Positions 34,340-45,456 of a stretch of 64,000 nucleotides of DNA are shown here, piece by piece. Location: NCBI GenBank assembly GCA_021234155.1, contig JAJEKV010000011.1, positions 22,146,416 to 22,210,415 on the forward strand, in the 5' to 3' direction. Position 1 is the first letter of the stretch, and every line of letters begins with the position of its first letter. Below the pieces are notes generated by a model. That model made no database searches. It was not told the origin of the DNA and saw nothing but the letters and a program-made list of their open reading frames with translations. Position numbers and translations under genes: made by a program. This DNA is from Isoetes taiwanensis (lineage: Eukaryota; Streptophyta; Lycopodiopsida; Isoetales; Isoetaceae).

Positions 34340-35069
34340 TGACTTTGAGTTGTTATTGAGAAATTCGAAAGTTAGTGTGGATTTGCTAACACTGTTGAGA
34401 ATAGCTCCTACCTACAGAAAGAAAATGCTGACCTTGTCTCAAGATGAACAGATCTGCCTCACACAGGAAGAACAAATTGCATTCACCAATCACATTGAAG
34501 AACAAATGTTGGTACAAGATGAACATGATCCAGGTGCTTTCACATGTGCAGCCAACATTGGGAGGAAGGTTTTATCTAAGGTATTATTGGATGGAGGATC
34601 ACCTTTGAATGTCATGCCACATCATGTTATGAAGCAATGTGGTTTGGAGGTTGACAAAAAAGCGCCTATGGTGCTAAAGTCTTTCTCTAACTCAAGAATT
34701 AATCCCATAGGAATTGTGAGCAAGGTACCAATAGACATTGAGGGAATTATTGTGGCAGCTAACTTTGTTGTGGTTGCATTTGAAGGTATGAATGAAAAAG
34801 CAGACATTTATGATCTTCTGCTAGGCAGAAGGTGGTTATCAACAGTTGATGCCAGACCTGTGTGGTCAAAAGGTGAATGCACCATAACTGATGGTAAGAA
34901 AACAGTCACCATTTATAATAAGCTTGGAGAGTTTGATGCTTATAACTTCATTGAGGAAGATGTGTTAGTACCCAATCAGCCTGGAGAATATGAAGTCACT
35001 ATGACCAATATGGAGGTAATAATGAGTCCAAATGAAGTATGCAATGTGTTCAAAGAAAGTAGTTTTGCT
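34340..35069 (+). pseudogene. Element D protease
   Basis: VLLDGGSPLNVMP near 34585 is the DGGS-type active site seen also in element A. YDLLLGRRWL near 34810 is the second conserved element. The frame runs on into the archaic RNase H segment. Confidence 0.8.
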
Positions 35070-35466
35070 TATCTATGGTTTGATGGTGGAGTTGCAAAGA
35101 AATTGAACATAGCTTCATCTGCTGCCATTATCAAGAACAAATCAAACAAACCCGATAGCTAAAGTGGGCAGGGGATTCATCCAAACACTACCTCGAACAT
35201 GGCTGAATACAAAGCTTTGATTGCGGGGGTTACAAGAAGCTAAGCATTTGGGTATTTCTAACATTGTTGTATTTGGGGATTCTCAGCTTGTGTGCAGACA
35301 GATTTCAGGAGAATACCAAGCCAAGAATGAAGAGATGTCAATGCTCAGAAAACAGGCCCTACAAGAACTGTCAGAGTTTTCATCTTGGGAACTTCATCAT
35401 GTTGCTAGAGAATTCAATGAGGAGGCAGATGCCTTGTGCAAAAGTGTTTTGCTTTCGAACACTTAG
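35070..35466 (+). pseudogene. Element D archaic-type RNase H placed before RT
   Basis: All four expected acidic positions can be seen: LWFDGG, NMAEYKALIAG, VVFGDSQLV and EEADAL, the pattern of the additional RNase H of Tat elements. Two small frameshifts lie between 35160 and 35225. In Tat elements I know of, this domain follows RT-RNase H; here it comes before RT. Confidence 0.75.
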
Positions 35467-35615
35467 CGAAGGTGCCATCAAAGAAGAAGAATTGGAGGAA
35501 GAAGATCTCAAGCAATTACACCCCATCTTGGTAATCAATCGTCGGCAATCAAAAAAGTAAAAAGAAGTCAAAATAGAAAAAAAATGGTCAAGAGAGAATT
35601 CTTTATGTTGGTGAC

Positions 35616-36664
35616 ATGTTTAAGGAGGAAGATGAATGCATGATAATGAATTTCTTTAAAGAATGGAAAGATGTGTTTGCATGGGATTATAATGAGTTGA
35701 TTGGTGTTGATAGGAACATATGTGAATTTGAGATAAAAATCAAAGAGGGTACCAAGCCTGTAATACAAAAGCTTAGGAGAATAAATGTGGCTTTACTTGA
35801 CTTGATTAGGGAAGAATTGTCCAGAATGAAGGATCTGCGGTGTGATTCTTGAAATTATAAATCCAGTGGGTACTGTCTTGCATTGTGCCTGTTAAGAAAA
35901 AAAACAAAACCATCAGAATTTGCATTGATTACAGGGATTTGAACAAAGCAACTATCAAAGATTGTTATCCTCTTCCTTTTCTAGAAGAGGTCTTACATGC
36001 TGTTGCAGGAAAAGAGATATACTCCTTTCTTGATGGATTCTCTGGCTTCAATCAAATTGCTGTCAAACTTGAAGATCAACCAAAGACAGCATTCATTACT
36101 CCATGGGGAACTTTTGCCATGAAAAGAATGCCATTTGGATTGATGAATGCCTCTGCAACTTTTCAGAGGGCCATGGATTCTATTTTCAAGGATATGCCTC
36201 CATCAGCATTCAAAGTTTTCCTTGATGATCTTTGCTTAGGTTCAGCCTTAAGAGATCATTTCAATTACTTGACTAAGGTTTGCTACATGTGCAGAAAGGG
36301 AGGTGTAAGCTTGAATCCTAAGAAATGTGTATTCCTATGTTCAAAAGGAGATTTGCTTGGACATGAAGTGTCCTCAGAAGGCATTCGAGTAGCTGAGGGC
36401 AAGATGGAGGCTTTGAAGAAATTGGCACCACCCAAAACTGTAAAGGAAGTGAAAAGTTTTCTTGGCATGGTAAGTTTCTTGAGAATGTATGTCCCTCATT
36501 TTTCCAATACTGTGGCTCCTATATCAGATCTTACCAAGATTGGCAAATTCACAAAACATGAAAGCAAGTTCATCATGGTTGACTGGACTGAAACATGCCA
36601 AATTGCCTTTGATGCCATTATACAAGCCATTTCGAGTTCTACTTTGCTCAAACCTCCTGATCCT
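35616..36664 (+). pseudogene. Element D reverse transcriptase
   Basis: Blocks in order: IRICIDYRDLNKATI, YPLPFLEEVL, FLDGFSGFNQI, MPFGLMNASATFQRAM, catalytic VFLDDL, LNPKKCVFL, GHEVSSEGI. One frameshift near 35850 separates the N-terminal piece (FFKEWKDVFAWDYNEL). The catalytic Asp pair is kept. Confidence 0.9.
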
Positions 36665-37120
36665 ACAAAAGTCTTTTGATGCCTACATTAGTGTGACCAA
36701 AAGAGTCAGAGGGTCTAGCCTTGTTGCAAGAGGAAATGGTTGTGACTTTTGCTAGCAAAATCTGGTCGATTAATCGAAATGAGATACCAAAGACTCGAGA
36801 AAAGTGCAGCAGCACTTATGTTCTTGATTGAAAGGCAAGGACACCTGATCCAAAATAGTCACACTCTAGTTCACATGAGGCAAAATCCACTGCCTTTATT
36901 ATTCTCAAAAAAACAACCAAAAGCTAAGATATGTAGGTGGGCCGCAAGTTTCCAGACATATGATATTGTTGTGAAAGTTATGAATCTAGTCAATGACCCC
37001 AGTTTGTACTTGCCTTACATTCTGTTTGAACAGGAGGATGAAGAAGATTTATCTAATGTTCCTAGTGATGCAGATGCAACAGTTGATTTAATACAAGAAA
37101 CAGTGGCGGGGAGGAAATAA
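36665..37120 (+). pseudogene. Element D RNase H, degenerate
   Basis: Follows RT with DAYISVTKRVRGSSLV, where the first catalytic Asp is not recognisable, then MRYQRLEKSAAALMF and RWAASFQTYDIVV. Loss of catalytic residues in this domain is known from elements that have a second RNase H, which fits the complete archaic-type domain upstream. Confidence 0.65.
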
Positions 37121-37137
37121 AACGATTTACGAGTCAA

Positions 37138-38405
37138 ATGAAGTGCCTAAAGATCTCAACTCGGTCGAAAAAAGAAGGTTCGAGAAAAAAGTGTAGTAAG
37201 TATAAGCTGATAAGTGGTGTGTTATGCAGATATGACAAGGATGGAATCATTTTGAGATGTGTTGATAAGTTAGAAGCAGAGCTAGTGATTGAAGCATGCC
37301 ATGAGGGTATTTGTGGTGGTCACTTTGCTGCAGATACTACAGCCAAGAAGATCCTCAGGGCAGGATATTATTGGCCAACATTATTCAAGGATTGCTATGA
37401 AAAGATTAAATGCTGCCACAAATGCCAAATATTTGGTAGAAGGATCCTTGACCCCGGTACCTTTAATCGCTATAACATCTCCAGGACCTTTCCAAATGTG
37501 GGGACTCGATTTCATAGGTCCCATAGACCCTCCTTCATCTGCTCAACATCAGTACATTCTTGTAGCAACGGATTATTTCACCAAGTGGGCTGAAGCGGTT
37601 CCTTTAAGACAAGCTAATGCATTCACTCTTTTTAGATTTATCCATGAAAACATTTGTGCTAGATTTGGTATCCCTTTCAAACTGATATCAGATAGAGGAA
37701 GCCAATTCTTGAATGATGTCATAGCTACCCTGCTCACAACTCTTAAAGTTAAACATACAAAAAGTTCAACCTATTATCCTCAAGGCAATGGCCAAGCAGA
37801 ATCCACAAATAAGGCATTCAAATCCATTCTCAAGAAAACCATAAGTATTTCAAAGAGATTGGCACATGAAGTTGCATGATGCTCTATGGGCCTACAGAAC
37901 TACCACAAAGACCTCCACTAAACACACACCTTTTAGCTTGGTCTATGGAGTGGAATCCATTATTCCAATTGAGCTTGAACTCCCATCTTTGAGGATGGCT
38001 CTTAAATTAAATCTTGAAATGGAGGAGGCATTGAAAGAGAGATGTGTACGTCTTATGCAATTGGAAGAGCACAGGTATGAAGCTGAAAATGCTATATTAT
38101 TGAAGAAGGCCAAGGATTTGGCAGCATTCAAGGCTGCACACAAACTTCAAGGTACATTGAAAGATGGAGAGCTGGTCCTAAAATGGAACAAGGCAAAGGA
38201 GGATTGTCCAGGCAAATTTGAAGAACTATGGGAAGGCCCCTTTGAAGTTGCGGGGCCAGTGGTCAAGACTCCCTCTTGGTTGAGATGCATTTTCGAGAAC
38301 AGGGGTACTACCAAATCCCATCAACATCTTTTGCATTTGAAGAGGTGCAGCAACAACATGTTGCCCTCAGCTTATTTTAATAAGTCATGTCAAAAGAAAA
38401 GGTAG
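37138..38405 (+). pseudogene. Element D integrase
   Basis: The zinc domain (GGHFAADTTAKKILRAGYYW ... CCHKCQ) is followed after a frameshift near 37450 by the core: WGLDFIGPID, LISDRGSQF and GNGQAESTNKAF give the D, D, E residues. Another shift lies near 37870. The C-terminal segment ends at 38405 and has no chromodomain. Confidence 0.88.
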
Positions 38406-39188
38406 ATTAGTTAATGTTAAAATAGATATGTTGCTAGTTTAGCAGTCATGATTGAAGACATTTATAGAAAAGACAAAAAAAAAAAAAGAATTAGGTAGAA
38501 GTGTGTTTAAAATAGTTTGCCTTAAAGAAGTTCAACAGTTTGATCTTAGAAATGAATTTCGGTTACAGTAGTTAGAAAGTCCCTTGTTTCTAATGTTGGC
38601 TTGCAGAAGATTCTGTTACAGAAATGCGAGTTTTGATGGAGTCCAGGTGTTTATGTGCTTATCTTATAACTTTTCATGCAGGAGCATCCTCTTGAGTCTT
38701 CAATACATCATTCATTTTCACTCATCTTCATATCATCCACCTCATTCATCTTCTTCACACATGCTGCCTCCATTTTCACCACCAGGCAGCATCTTGTGCT
38801 AATGATTTATATCTCTCCATGCAGGTGCATCCTTCTTTTCATCCACTATTTGTCATCCTATTCAACAATGGCCCTACATCCATATTTCACATCTCCTCAT
38901 TCTGAATCCTCATACATGCCCACAGAAGCTGCCACCATTTAATCACATGGCAGCTAAGTCTATTGCTAACACAATTCTGTCATGCAGGTACATCCTTTTA
39001 GTCATTCATCTTCATTTGCTCCACTACTGGCATTCCCTCCATATGATCCTTGATATCCAAACTTCAACATTCCCCCATTGCCATTCATCCCAACCACCAT
39101 GGCAATAAACTGCACACTGCAAACTAAGCTAGAATTGGAATCATGATTCAGAGGCTGGAGAACCAACCTGCTTTTTTGTTTGGCATGA
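38406..39188 (+). other. Element D 3' non-coding region
   Basis: Holds three spaced copies of CATGCAGGnGCATCCT-like sequence (38675, 38817 and 38981), each followed by CATTC/CATCTTC-rich DNA. No clear polypurine tract precedes the LTR. Confidence 0.55.
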
Positions 39189-41826
39189 TGCTGCCACCCA
39201 TGGCAGCATAGAAGAACCATCAGCACATTCAACATGCGATTCAACAAGTACACAAGGACATTTGAAGACTTACAACTTTCAAGGCAACTTGAGGACTCCA
39301 TCAAGCTACAAAAAACAAGACTTCAAGAACCAAAGAAGGACATTCACTTAAGGATCATGAAGGAGGTGATTTGGTTTCTATCAAAGCATCACAAGGACCC
39401 CATTGAAGATCTGCAAATTCACTACATGGTATGGGTTTCACTACATTTGAGCTTATAAGTTTGATATTCTTGAGGATCTAGAAGAATTGCCTAGCCATTT
39501 TCTCAATCCCCATATTCTTGTACCACCATTGCAATCCTATACTTCTAGCTACACTCACATCTCATTGTGCCTACTTGCTTTGATCCATACTTCATTACCT
39601 CATGCCTTGACATTGACAATACCTATTTCTCCTAGTCATGTGTTGCACACACACTCCATCCCACCATACTTCATTCACAAAGTTCACATGATAAACAAGT
39701 TTGAACACTAGGGCATTTCCATGAGCACTCATCAAAAAATCCTATGTACAAGACAAAAGTTGACCATTGGTGCAAAAAGAAACCCCCTAATGGTCACCAT
39801 GCTGAATTGGCAAAAGCAAGGAATATCCAGATCATCATCTTCACCATTTTGTCTTCACTCGCTCCACACCAGTCATACACACTTTGAGCACCAGGGGATT
39901 TTAATGAACTTGCTTCAAGAATCCTATGTTCAAAAGAAATTTGCTCACTTATGCAAAAAGGAAGATTCCCTAGTTATCATCATGCCAAGTTGGCAAGAGC
40001 TAAGGCACACACATCATCATCCTCATGTGCCATTTCATCACTCACATCACCGCGTGTCATCCACATCACCTTTACTTCATTTACACTTCACCAAAAGACA
40101 TTTTGACTAGGGGAAAAAGTTGTTGCCAAGCAAGCAAACCACATCAGCCCTCATATTGCCACATCACCAAAAAAACATTCCATGTCACCCCCTTGCCCTG
40201 CTTTTGGCCAAAATTCAAAATGCTTCATTCTGGATTGTGTTGATATCACCTGAAAGCTCTCATCAAAACATGCCAGCTGGCACAAAAAAAATTGAAAAAA
40301 GAGTTCATTTTGACCCTCTAAATGGCCTTCTTGGGAAATGTGCCCCATTTAAAAAATGGTAAAACCTACCTACATCTACCCCCCCATCTATCTACCCTAT
40401 CATCCTTCTGCCAAGTGGCGTCCCCCCGGGCGTGCCAGGTCGAAACACGAGCCGAACCTGGCGTGGGAGGAGACCACGCAATCAGAAAACGTGGCCTCAG
40501 AACTCTATTTATGCCTTGGCCTATTTTTTGCATTCCGGCCTGTGGGATATTTGTGCAGTTAAAAATCAAGAACCCTAAAATCTTGCGGGTCAAGAACCAG
40601 ATTTTAGCGACTTTTCAACACATAATCATTGCCGTTCCACTCCTATTTGACTTATGTGGCCTCAAGAAACCCATACCGAAGCTAAATGACGATAATTGAT
40701 CAAATTTGGCAAGAATGAAACAAAATGCAGGCGTTTTCAAAAGGGGCTAACCGAATTTGAAAATTCAAGGGCTTGTGCAAATTTGGAGATCAATCGGTGA
40801 AATACATGTCGTAGGCGATCTTACGCTTGCAAATTTGACCTTCCTTGCTGCTACTTTCTCCCGATTGAGCGAAAGCTGATCAAATATTGTCCGACACGGA
40901 AGCATACTATGCTTTCGCGATCGTGGCGTTTTTGAATCATGTGAAACTACCTTCATGAGAATCAAGTGAATGAAAATCGACTTTGGTAAAACTTATCCCA
41001 CTATAATTTCATGTTCATGTGTTAAGATCTTGCATAAATCATCAAAAATTGTCTTTAATCTTACAAAATTGTCATACGAGATAAGCTAAACATTCAAGAT
41101 TCATGTTAGAAAAGTTGCATTGTTATTCAGAAGAGAAAAAAAAAAGCATAAAAGTCCTAAGTTTAGCTTGTGAGTTGCATTTCTGTGTGTTCTAAAGTGA
41201 AAAGTCAAAAGGAATTTCGAAGTGCTACTAGTGCTTACTTAAATATTAACCTGTTACCATCTTTCTACATATCAGGTCTTCATTTCTTGCACAACTCTTG
41301 CATTGATATTATCAAAAAAAGATCAAATAATTTAGTCTGATACTAAAAGTACAGTCTGTCAGGCATTTTTATCATCCTAGCTCAAAATTATTGTGATCTT
41401 CCTTGAAAAAATTATGCGCACTTATCACACCGAGTACTTTGATTGATCCCAAGTGTTCCCAACCCAAAAGACTCTGCATAATCATCTCAGAAACTTCAGC
41501 TCCTTTGTTGGAACATTGACCAAAAATTGACCGCGTCAGAGAGTCAATATTGAGTAGGTATCTCAGCTCTGACCTTGAAAAAAATTGTGCATTCATCTGT
41601 CAGCATCTTTAAGCATCATTTTCATCCTTGTTTTAAACAGAATTGAGCATTTATCTGGCTGTGGTAAAGCATTAAGCATAGACTGTGTTTACATCTTTTG
41701 GGAAGTCAGTGCCAACAGGAAATTTTGAAGACCAATCTCATATTTTAAGGCACAGAGTGGTTGCCTGAAGCAACCTGGAGGTCCTACACCATTCTAGTTG
41801 AGGGTTTGCCAGGAATACCCTCAACA
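39189..41826 (+). mobile_element. Element D 3' LTR
   Basis: Pairs with 30325-32960. The first 860 bp are essentially identical. Small indels cluster between about 40050 and 41520. Confidence 0.95.
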
Positions 41827-41831
41827 TATAC

Positions 41832-42166
41832 ATACTTAATTTCGTATTATACCTTAGAATTTTCGAATTCCCTAATAGTTTGAAGTATTAATTATGGATT
41901 TGCACCATTTTTCACCCAGGTCTCAGATTGGCATGATTCTTCGACCCATTTTAGGTGAAATTTGATGCAGATGCATAATTTTCACTTCAAATTTACTAGA
42001 AGGTGAATTTGACTCATTCATTTCTTCGTCTAATACTTAACCTATTTTCGGACCCACTACCTAGGAGAAAAAATTTTCCCCTATTTTCGAGGTTCGATGG
42101 TAGAAATTTTAATTTCATACCCCTATAGGCCTGTTAGACTACTTTCATGGTTAAGTTCCTGGTCAA
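41832..42166 (-). other. Element C leader, LTR-proximal part
   Basis: Non-coding sequence between C's PBS and the element D insertion. The rest of the leader is 30116-30319. Confidence 0.7.
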
Positions 42167-42189
42167 CCAAGAACATCGCTCTGATACCA
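42167..42189 (-). other. Element C primer binding site
   Basis: TGGTATCAGAGC on the minus strand, one base after the LTR end, matches the 3' end of plant initiator tRNA-Met. Confidence 0.9.
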
Positions 42190-42190
42190 T

Positions 42191-43819
42191 TGTGACGCTC
42201 CCTGCTAAACATACGGCGCCCGGCCGTACACTCGGCAGGAAATCCCCCGTCCGGCTCAACAACCGCACAGGCCCTTCGCCTATCCCGCACTCTGGAACCT
42301 CCGTAGTGCGGGAAGGGGACACGAAGGTGTCTTGCGCGCCCTTCCCTATGGGCTCCTATCACAAATGAAGCATAAACACGTCAGAACTAGCAATACAATA
42401 CAATATGCTACCCCGAAGGGTAGCTCAATCGCATATCCATAGATGCAAAGAACATAATCATATGCCATAAAACATGAGGCTCCTACCCGTGGCTCCGACA
42501 CATGAAGGAATCGACTGACTAGATAGGCCTCAAGATAGAGCAGACCGAGTCATAACAATGGCGGGGCTGGCATAAGACAATGGCTAGGGTTGACCACTCC
42601 ATCCGCCCCTCCTGTGCATACTTTGCAGATGGGCTAGATCAAGGCGTGGCATGACTCTAACCTTCCGGATCACGCAATCCCATGGCATCACCCATCGGGA
42701 CTACTCCAGTTGCATCTCCCCGTCCGGACGAGGTAGGAAGGGTTGCATCTCCCCTTCCCGGGGTCTAGAGGCTCCACGGGCGGCTAGAGAATCGTGACGA
42801 CACACGATTCGTACCCAACTGAACCCCCCAAAACAAGAGCCAAGCTGACACTTGCAACTCTTGAGAGGCAGGGCGGCACCATTGCCCCAGGAGGTGTCGG
42901 ACCCATGCTCGGCCCACACGAAGTGACCGACCATAAGCCTAGCCCACTGTGGGATCCCCCGAAGCCCCCACTCGGCAGGGATCCACCCTCCATCTTGCCT
43001 CTAGCCCCGTTGTGTAGTGCTGAGTCACATCATAGCTTCCATAGCCCGGTGGGTTCCTATGCACAGGCCGCACTAATAGGAACTAAGGGATCTAATCTAG
43101 GAGCATACTACATATGGCTCTAGGTCTCTACCCCCCTTCCCAATACAAGAGGAGCAAACATGATCAACCATCATCACATAACATCATATCCTGATAATCA
43201 TAATAAGAACATCTTAACCTAATCATACATATCTAACTAACAGTTAGGGTTCCTTGATTAGGGTTCAAGATGTTCAACAAAGGTTCTAGGGTGGCTCTAC
43301 TCTAGACACGAAATACTAACCCATCTGGAGTGCTAACTTCCAGATGATCTACCAAGAGCACTACTCCACATACCTGCTCCAGAAGCACTCCCTCTCAATC
43401 CTGGCATCTCCATGGTCTTCGAAGTGTTCGAGGTAGCTCCTACTCCTGCTGATGCGCTCACACTCCTGGGGCTGCTGTGCTAGGCTATGCCACCACAAAC
43501 GGTTCTCGAAACGGAGTTTCGAGCGCGAAGAGGTTCCCAGACTGCTGGAGCTAGAAAAGAGGCCTAGGGTTAGGGTTTAGGCCTTTATAGGTTAGGGTTC
43601 ACATGTTATGCCACGTGGCTCCAATAGGGTAAGTCCGTGTGGCGGGTGCCCAATGGGTTAAGGCCACATGGAAAATGGTCTTAACCTAAGGTTGGCTAAG
43701 TTATATGAATAACTTAGTCATGCCCAATCTATGGTATACAAGGCTATGAAGATAGACTTGTATAGTGATGGGTCCAGGAATATACGTATTTATAGCGTAT
43801 ATTCCCCTGGAACGTCACA
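42191..43819 (-). mobile_element. Element C 5' LTR
   Basis: Pairs with 20923-22552. Ends are TGTGACG and CGTCACA, a 7-bp terminal inverted repeat. Target duplication CCACC follows at 43820-43824. Confidence 0.96.
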
Positions 43820-43824
43820 CCACC

Positions 43825-44606
43825 GCTCTTCTCTCACTGAGTTTCGGCACATAAAGCCTCAATCTCATGAATTCCTCCGTATATTTCTGTACGGACTTGT
43901 TCCCCTGTTGCAACCTGTGGAATGCTTGCATCTGATGGCACTTGTGCTCTCTTGGCACATAGTGTTGTTTGAAGGCCTTCGCGAACTTTGTGAACCTGCA
44001 CTTGTCTCTGCTCATCCCATGGGCTTTGGCATAGCCCCTCCACCAAATACGGGCTGCCCCCTTCAGATTAGCGGTGGCAACTCTGCTCTTATCTTTATCT
44101 TTCATACCGTAAGCATTTCTGTATTCGCTCATCTCGTCTAGCCATGCTTCGGCTTCCATCCCGGATCTGTTTTCGCCGGAAAACTGTTCCAGCTTGCGGG
44201 CTTTCCAAACGTTACTCAAGGCCGAGTCGAGCTTCTTCTGGTAATCGGATTGGTCTGGCTGTCTTACCCTTATTCTTTCTTCCCTTAAGTCCGAGCTGTC
44301 TGAAGAGCTAGAGCTAGGAGATCTGCGTCGGCTCCTCTTTCTTTCTTTTTCCTTGTATTGAGAACGGGCCTCTGGGGCCTGCACGTTCTGGTCCTGCCTG
44401 TTGTTTCCCCTGCCGGCTAATATGGCTTTTATTTCTTGCAGATCGGACCTCATCTGTGAGATCTCTTCTTTCGGCGTCGATGCATAGTACTCTTCGAACA
44501 GATTCCGAGGCTTGGAATTGTCCGATTGGTGTCTGCTCGCCTTGGGCTTGGAATTCAAGTTCGACATTCCTGGCTGTTCTAGCTGCACATATTGCATTTG
44601 CACCAT
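43825..44606 (-). pseudogene. Element E gag, N-terminal part
   Basis: ATG at 44606, directly after an in-frame stop. Contains an Arg/Ser-rich stretch and a retrotransposon-gag domain (AEAWLDEMSEYRNAYG, GAARIWWRGYAKA, FKQHYVPREHK, QKYTEEFMRLRLYVP). It is cut by element C at the CCACC duplication, and the rest lies at 20922-20421 in the same frame. A TATA-like CTATATATTA lies about 118 bases upstream (44719-44728). Confidence 0.9.
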
Positions 44607-44775
44607 TTATCATGAGTTCTTTTGTTGGTTGCATTAAGAGTTTGAATGATGTGATTGTTAAGGCAAAGATATCAAAAAAAACTTTTAGAATGCAATTCAA
44701 AAGATCTTATATTTTTATTAATATATAGCCGATATATTAACTTAATACAATAGTCATGATTTTCATTACATAGAT

Positions 44776-45456
44776 TTACTGATGGGATGGGTGATCCTCA
44801 AGGAATTTCTTCACTTGGGCTGTACCCACTGTACGTCCCAAGTTCCGGAGTATATTCCTCGATGATCCCCCTCGGATAGCTAAGGCTAGCTCTTCGACCC
44901 GTCTATCGGAGGTATGAGCTGCTGTTACTGCCAACCGACCTTGTCGAAGGTGGGGTACGGCGAAGTCGAAAATGCTCAAGGCTGTCCTCCGCTTCACCAG
45001 AATTACAAGGTCGACTTTTTCTGATAGCCGTGCGTGCATGCCAAAACCTGATAGTGCTATCAGCATCTGCACTGCTTCTTCTCCATGTGGGCTGAAAAGC
45101 TTATGAAATACTATTATCCTACTGTCTGTTAGGAGCGGGAGATGGTATTTAAGTGCTGCTCCGAATACTCCTCCCCGTGCTCCCGAGGTAGACCTGTGCC
45201 TTGATGCATGCTGATCGACTCGTACTTGAACTAATTCTTCGTAATCATGGAAGAGCGTTCGTACACTTGTTAAGTTAGTGGCTCTCCCTAGGTTCGTTGG
45301 TAATGGTTCTTGTGAAGAGGATTCTGGTTGAAGCGCTCTTGTTGTCTGCCCCCTTATTCCCATCTGCTCTTGGAGTGCCACAAACTCCTCCTCTATAGGG
45401 AGTTGTTCTTCCGTCATCATGCCTCTGATAGTGCTATAGGCTTCGATATCTGACAT
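44776..45456 (-). CDS. Element E ORF3, unknown; weak histone H2A-like C-terminus
   Basis: 226 residues, ATG at 45456 (ACCATGTC context), overlapping the ORF2 end by 23 bases in another frame. The start is Glu/Gln-rich. The middle is hydrophobic (AALKYHLPLL, EAVQMLIALSGFG). Near the end LALAIRGG and LGRTVGTAQV recall the H2A segments LLLAIRND and GVTIASGGV, with about the right spacing. The match is short and may be chance. No cysteine knuckle or enzyme motif is seen. It sits between ORF2 and gag on the same strand. Confidence 0.55.
   Translation of the reverse strand: MSDIEAYSTIRGMMTEEQLPIEEEFVALQEQMGIRGQTTRALQPESSSQEPLPTNLGRATNLTSVRTLFHDYEELVQVRVDQHASRHRSTSGARGGVFGAALKYHLPLLTDSRIIVFHKLFSPHGEEAVQMLIALSGFGMHARLSEKVDLVILVKRRTALSIFDFAVPHLRQGRLAVTAAHTSDRRVEELALAIRGGSSRNILRNLGRTVGTAQVKKFLEDHPSHQ

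Larger units (their letters stand above)
30325..41826 (+). mobile_element. Element D: Tat/Athila-type Ty3-gypsy LTR retrotransposon, plus strand
   Basis: Long LTRs (30325-32960 and 39189-41826, about 2.64 kb) begin TGCTGCC and end CTCAACA. The target duplication is TATAC (30320-30324 and 41827-41831) in element C's leader. Internal order is gag, DGGS protease, an archaic-type RNase H, RT, a degenerate RNase H, integrase without chromodomain. Several frameshifts are present. It is the innermost and youngest layer of the nest. Confidence 0.95.
20923..43819 (-). mobile_element. Element C: non-autonomous chromovirus derivative carrying a histone H3-like gene
   Basis: LTRs at 20923-22552 and 42191-43819 start TGTGACGCTCCC and end GGAACGTCACA. 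A 5-bp target duplication CCACC flanks it (20918-20922 and 43820-43824), inside element E's gag. PBS and PPT show minus-strand orientation. Without element D it is about 11.4 kb. Pol is a decayed, deleted copy, but the H3-like gene, PBS, PPT and near-identical LTRs remain. That suggests recent movement with help from another element. Related to F. Confidence 0.93.
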
